Assembly (NCBI RefSeq): GCF_002056795.1
Contig: NZ_CP020104.1
Location: 4,535,501-4,599,500 of the forward strand
DNA: 64,000 bases
Direction: 5' to 3'
Source of the DNA: Spirosoma aerolatum
GTDB taxonomy: Bacteria; Bacteroidota; Bacteroidia; Cytophagales; Spirosomataceae
Below, one piece after another: positions 61,325 through 64,000 of this stretch (the first letter of the stretch is position 1; every line of letters starts with the position of its first letter). Below the pieces are notes generated by a model, which made no database searches, was not told the DNA's origin, and saw only the letters and a list, made by a program, of their open reading frames with translations. The position numbers were made by a program, and so were the translations under genes.

Positions 61325-62212
61325 TTCACTTAATAAACCTAATCCATATAAACTTAAGTAACGGTGCGCTGGCAGGTCGTCAAATTCGTTTACCAGTGAT
61401 AATCCGGGGGGAATCTGCCCGAACGAAAGGTTTGGCAGAAAGCGACTTAGTTCAGTATAGGCTTCCGAAAAAGGGGTAATTTCACCATACAGTGATATAC
61501 TACTTATATCCGTAGGCAACCCTTGCTCATCAAGTATATAAAGCACATAATACACTAAATCCTGCACGTTCTTATACCCGAATCGATTACAATAGCGCAA
61601 CTCGTGGTCTTTCCGGTATAGAATTGTAACAAATTCGTCTTCAAAATATAAATAAACCGTATTTGGCGTCAGCGAACGGCGATCCAGATCGGCAGTAGCC
61701 CGCACCAGGGCACTCGTCTGATGCACAAATGTCAATGGCTGAAGGGGATACATTTCCGAAAAGAAATCGGCCAATGGATGTTCCAGATTAAATACGGTCA
61801 GAAACCCCTCATTGGTATGAAGAAAAGCCTGTGCAAATTCGTGAGCAGGCAGTTCACTCCCTCGCATCAAGGCCAGATAACTACTCGCATATTCTTTCCG
61901 GTATAATGGCTGAGGTACCAGGGTGAACGAAGGCGAATTGATGCCTATTCGAATTTCCTGCCATGGACCTGCCGACAGCACTTTATGATCCCGAAAAATA
62001 TCCGGCAATACATCCGTCAGTAAATGGTTGGTCAGGAGCGATGGAAACGTGTAATCTTCAAGATATAGCGCCTGCTTACGACCATTCTGAACCAATACCT
62101 GAAACCGATCTTTCCCGACTTCCAGGCATAGAACAGACTGGTCGGTACGTCGTGGGTCGAACGAATCGGCTTGGATAGTTACAGTAGGCGAAAGGGTCAC
62201 AGCAAGTTGCAC
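61322..62212 (-). CDS. DUF3822 family protein
   Basis: A 296-residue protein of the Bacteroidota-specific DUF3822 family, which has an actin/hexokinase-like fold (FDPRRTDQSVLCLEVGKDRF, NTVYLYFEDEFVTILYRKDH, SSISLYGEITPFSEAYTELS). It starts at a GTG (62212); a second in-frame GTG lies four codons later. Function is unknown. In many Bacteroidota it precedes coaD (and often rsmD), as here. Confidence 0.85.
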   Translation of the reverse strand: MQLAVTLSPTVTIQADSFDPRRTDQSVLCLEVGKDRFQVLVQNGRKQALYLEDYTFPSLLTNHLLTDVLPDIFRDHKVLSAGPWQEIRIGINSPSFTLVPQPLYRKEYASSYLALMRGSELPAHEFAQAFLHTNEGFLTVFNLEHPLADFFSEMYPLQPLTFVHQTSALVRATADLDRRSLTPNTVYLYFEDEFVTILYRKDHELRYCNRFGYKNVQDLVYYVLYILDEQGLPTDISSISLYGEITPFSEAYTELSRFLPNLSFGQIPPGLSLVNEFDDLPAHRYLSLYGLGLLSE

Positions 62213-62275
62213 AAATTCAAATAACTAAGCAGTAAAAAAACGATTCAATCAACTAATAACCAGTTGTATTTACCT

Positions 62276-62770
62276 TCACGGCACGTACCCTCTCAATTGG
62301 AACATCTCGTCAAGTGATTGACAATGTTGAAACACGTGATGTACTTCCTGAACCGGGTACCGCTTTATGTCATCAAAATGCATCCATTTCACTTCTTCAA
62401 TAAGCTGATTATCTTGACTCATTTCGGGGTCATAACCCAGCTTCAGGTCACCACTTTTGATTTTAACGGCAAAAAATAACTCCAGAGCGTGAAGAGGTGG
62501 TTGAACAAATTCACTAACAAAGAGCATGCCGCCAATGTCAACAGCGAGTCCCGTTTCTTCCCTAAACTCCCGAACCAATGCATCAGGGGCCCTTTCGCTG
62601 AATTGTATGCCTCCACCCGGAGGGCTCCAGAACGTATTGGTTGGGCCGAGACCCCGGTGACGAACCATCAGCAACTGGTTTCCTTCGCGACACAACCCAC
62701 AAACCCGAACTCGAATCCGATGTCCATATAACTTTTGTACCTCCTGACGGGGCCAATCTACCTCTGTCAT
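62276..62770 (-). CDS. Nudix hydrolase
   Basis: A 164-residue single-domain Nudix protein. The Nudix box is GGGIQFSERAPDALVREFRE (about 54-73) plus ETGL, matching GX5EX7REUXEEXGU. The preceding strand reads VCGLCREGNQLLMVRHRG. It probably hydrolyses a nucleotide derivative. A minus-strand TACCTTTG box at 62801-62794 is a likely -7 element. The DUF3822 gene follows after 63 bases. Confidence 0.88.
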   Translation of the reverse strand: MTEVDWPRQEVQKLYGHRIRVRVCGLCREGNQLLMVRHRGLGPTNTFWSPPGGGIQFSERAPDALVREFREETGLAVDIGGMLFVSEFVQPPLHALELFFAVKIKSGDLKLGYDPEMSQDNQLIEEVKWMHFDDIKRYPVQEVHHVFQHCQSLDEMFQLRGYVP

Positions 62771-62814
62771 GCATTGTTCATCGTTTGGGGACGCAAAGGT
62801 AGAAAATTTTAAGT

Positions 62815-62902
62815 AGTAGGAGCGAGTAGCTGCCAGTTAGAATCCTTCCAGTCGCAGTTATCCTGCTTCAGCCATTCTCACGCCTACCTACTCACTCCTA
62901 CT
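62815..62902. repeat. AGTAGGAGCGAGTAG-word inverted repeat
   Basis: AGTAGGAGCGAGTAG (62815-62829) pairs with CTACTCACTCCTACT (62888-62902) with one mismatch; the right arm ends just before the stop codon of the CBS gene. It probably acts as terminator for the CBS gene. Confidence 0.7.
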
Positions 62903-62904
62903 CG

Positions 62905-63339
62905 TTAATACGTTCCCGATATATAGCTTTCGAGGGAATCGATCCGTGTCTTCTGATCCCGAATAATGGCCGTTACTACGTCATTGATCGAAATAATGCC
63001 TACCAGTTCCCCTTTATCCATTACGGGCAGGTGACGAATATGCTTATCCGACATAATGCGCATACACTCTTCCAGACTTTGATCCGGTGCAATGGTTATG
63101 ACATTGGCCGTCATGACATCAGCAATTTTAGTATCATCCGAATGGCGCCCCTTCAGGACGATTTTCCGAGCATAATCCCGTTCAGAGAAGATTCCGGTCA
63201 ATGCTCCCTTGTCTACCACTAACACCGCCCCAATGTTCTTATCAGCCATTAGCTCCAGTGCTGTGAGTACAGTTTGATCCGATGAAACGGAATAGAGGGC
63301 ATTAATCGATTTGCCCTGAAGAATTTGACGTATTTTCAT
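62905..63339 (-). CDS. Two-CBS-domain protein
   Basis: A 144-residue protein made only of a CBS domain pair: residues about 10-65 (YSVSSDQTVLTALELMADKN, IGAVLVVDKGALTGIFSERD) and 75-135 (MTANVITIAPDQSLEECMRI, HIRHLPVMDKGELVGIISIN). Such Bateman modules bind adenosine nucleotides and sense energy state. No enzymatic domain is attached. Starts at the ATG at 63339. Confidence 0.9.
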   Translation of the reverse strand: MKIRQILQGKSINALYSVSSDQTVLTALELMADKNIGAVLVVDKGALTGIFSERDYARKIVLKGRHSDDTKIADVMTANVITIAPDQSLEECMRIMSDKHIRHLPVMDKGELVGIISINDVVTAIIRDQKTRIDSLESYISGTY

Positions 63340-63514
63340 TTGAGTTAGAAGGATTTAGTGGTGGGTGAAGATAAAAAAAAGGAGTTAGGGATGAAAGCGA
63401 AAGGAAGAAAGAATTAAAAAATGATAAAATTCAGTTACGCTGGCCCTGATTTATCTCTGATTTTCTGCTGCGATACCCCTTTCGTCTTTCCTCCTTTTTT
63501 TGTAACTTAGAAGC

Positions 63515-64000
63515 ATGAACGAAACCCAAACAGCCGCTCAGTTACTGGCTAAACGTTTCCCTTTTAAGCCCACCGCTGGCCAGATTCAGTTTTTTGATCA
63601 GATTGGCGCGTTCATCACCCGCGAAGAATACGAACATTATCGAGACTGTTTTCTGCTCCGTGGTTATGCCGGTACAGGTAAGACAACGCTGGTTGGAACA
63701 CTCATCAAAGTACTTCCCCGATTTGGCTATAAATCTGTCTTATTAGCCCCTACAGGACGGGCGGCTAAAGTGATGACTAATTACGCCAAGAAACCAGCCC
63801 AAACCATCCATCGGAAAATTTACCGTCAGGTGGCTGATCCTGGATCAGGTGTCCTGGCCTTTCAACGGCAGAAAAACTATCACGAAGACACGCTTTTTAT
63901 TGTTGATGAGGCCTCCATGATTTCTGATGAAGCTGAATTTGGCGGAAAAGGTCTTCTGACCGATCTGATCGATTTTGTTTTTGAGAGCCCCGGCAATAAG
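63515..64000 (+). CDS. RecD-like / UvrD-like ATP-dependent helicase, 3' end cut by window edge
   Basis: The ATG at 63515 (MNETQTAAQLLAKRFPFKPT) opens a frame that runs off the window after 162 codons. It contains a Q-like motif (TAGQIQFFDQIGAF), Walker A GYAGTGKTTL (about 50-59), motif Ia LLAPTGRAAKVM, and Walker B IVDEASMISDE (about 128-138). This is the N-terminus of a RecD2/AAA_30 superfamily 1 helicase of about 470 residues in Bacteroidota. A near-consensus TAACTTAG box lies about ten bases upstream of the start. Confidence 0.9.
   Translation, partial: MNETQTAAQLLAKRFPFKPTAGQIQFFDQIGAFITREEYEHYRDCFLLRGYAGTGKTTLVGTLIKVLPRFGYKSVLLAPTGRAAKVMTNYAKKPAQTIHRKIYRQVADPGSGVLAFQRQKNYHEDTLFIVDEASMISDEAEFGGKGLLTDLIDFVFESPGNK

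Overview
The window looks like chromosomal DNA of a Bacteroidota bacterium of the order Cytophagales, most like Spirosoma and its relatives. The evidence is the gene content (DUF7935, DUF3822 next to coaD, OMP_b-brl-type TonB receptors, PadR plus FtsX-type permease pairs), the lack of Shine-Dalgarno sequences, and a textbook Bacteroidota promoter (TTTG-N19-TANNTTTG) in front of the SRP RNA gene. Base composition is near 50% GC, with more AT-rich stretches at about 43.0-44.5 kb and 52-58 kb. The genus is inferred; no rRNA or tRNA gene was seen.

Layout. 0-9.4 kb: end of a DUF7935 protein, HMG-CoA lyase with a TMEM220-like protein, a TPR lipoprotein, SRP RNA, galactokinase, fructose-6-phosphate aldolase-type transaldolase, FtsE, a sugar isomerase/epimerase-like protein, Dps, an unusual Nramp-family transporter and a secreted protein with repeats. 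9.6-21.3 kb: FtsX-type permease with PadR regulator, a lipoprotein, EtfBA, a bifunctional nuclease, a sugar dehydrogenase lipoprotein, the CysE-CysK cysteine pair and a YitT protein. 21.4-34.2 kb: two TonB-receptor-like barrels, TetR with an NmrA-like reductase, a methyltransferase, a ROK kinase, an SRAP protein, and an ECF sigma factor with a putative membrane partner and a divergent membrane-protein operon. 34.2-49.6 kb: a toxin-antitoxin relic, NifS-like cysteine desulfurase, MscS, a BamA/TamA-like barrel, a thioredoxin-fold protein without cysteines, a large TPR protein, an epimerase behind an AAA ATPase/TOPRIM-like pair, MetG, and a DUF2264 plus Gfo/Idh/MocA pair. 49.6-64 kb: an ABC exporter, a block of lineage-specific secreted and lipoprotein genes, a TPR histidine kinase and NarL-type regulator, a CNNM/CorC protein, Nudix proteins, CoaD-DUF3822, a CBS protein and the start of a RecD-like helicase.

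Working links. (1) The ECF sigma gene and the divergent membrane operon have matching promoter-like elements, GCAAC-N18-GTC-N-CATAGGC, facing opposite ways. This suggests one sigma factor serves both. (2) A 34-bp element holding a 22-bp dyad lies upstream of the histidine kinase (and of a divergent beta-propeller lipoprotein operon) and again upstream of the NarL-type regulator, suggesting an autoregulated two-component regulon. (3) The AAA ATPase and TOPRIM-like proteins overlap and form a compact ATPase-nuclease-like pair; this is the best candidate for an undescribed, possibly defensive, system here.

The intergenic spaces are unusual. At least a dozen hold large, often perfect inverted repeats with arms of 11-35 bp. 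Many are built from short recurring words, such as GAGCGAAAGAG, CCGTAAACC, TGACGACTA and AATGTACAATGTATAAT. Some clearly serve as bidirectional terminators between convergent genes; others sit immediately before start codons.
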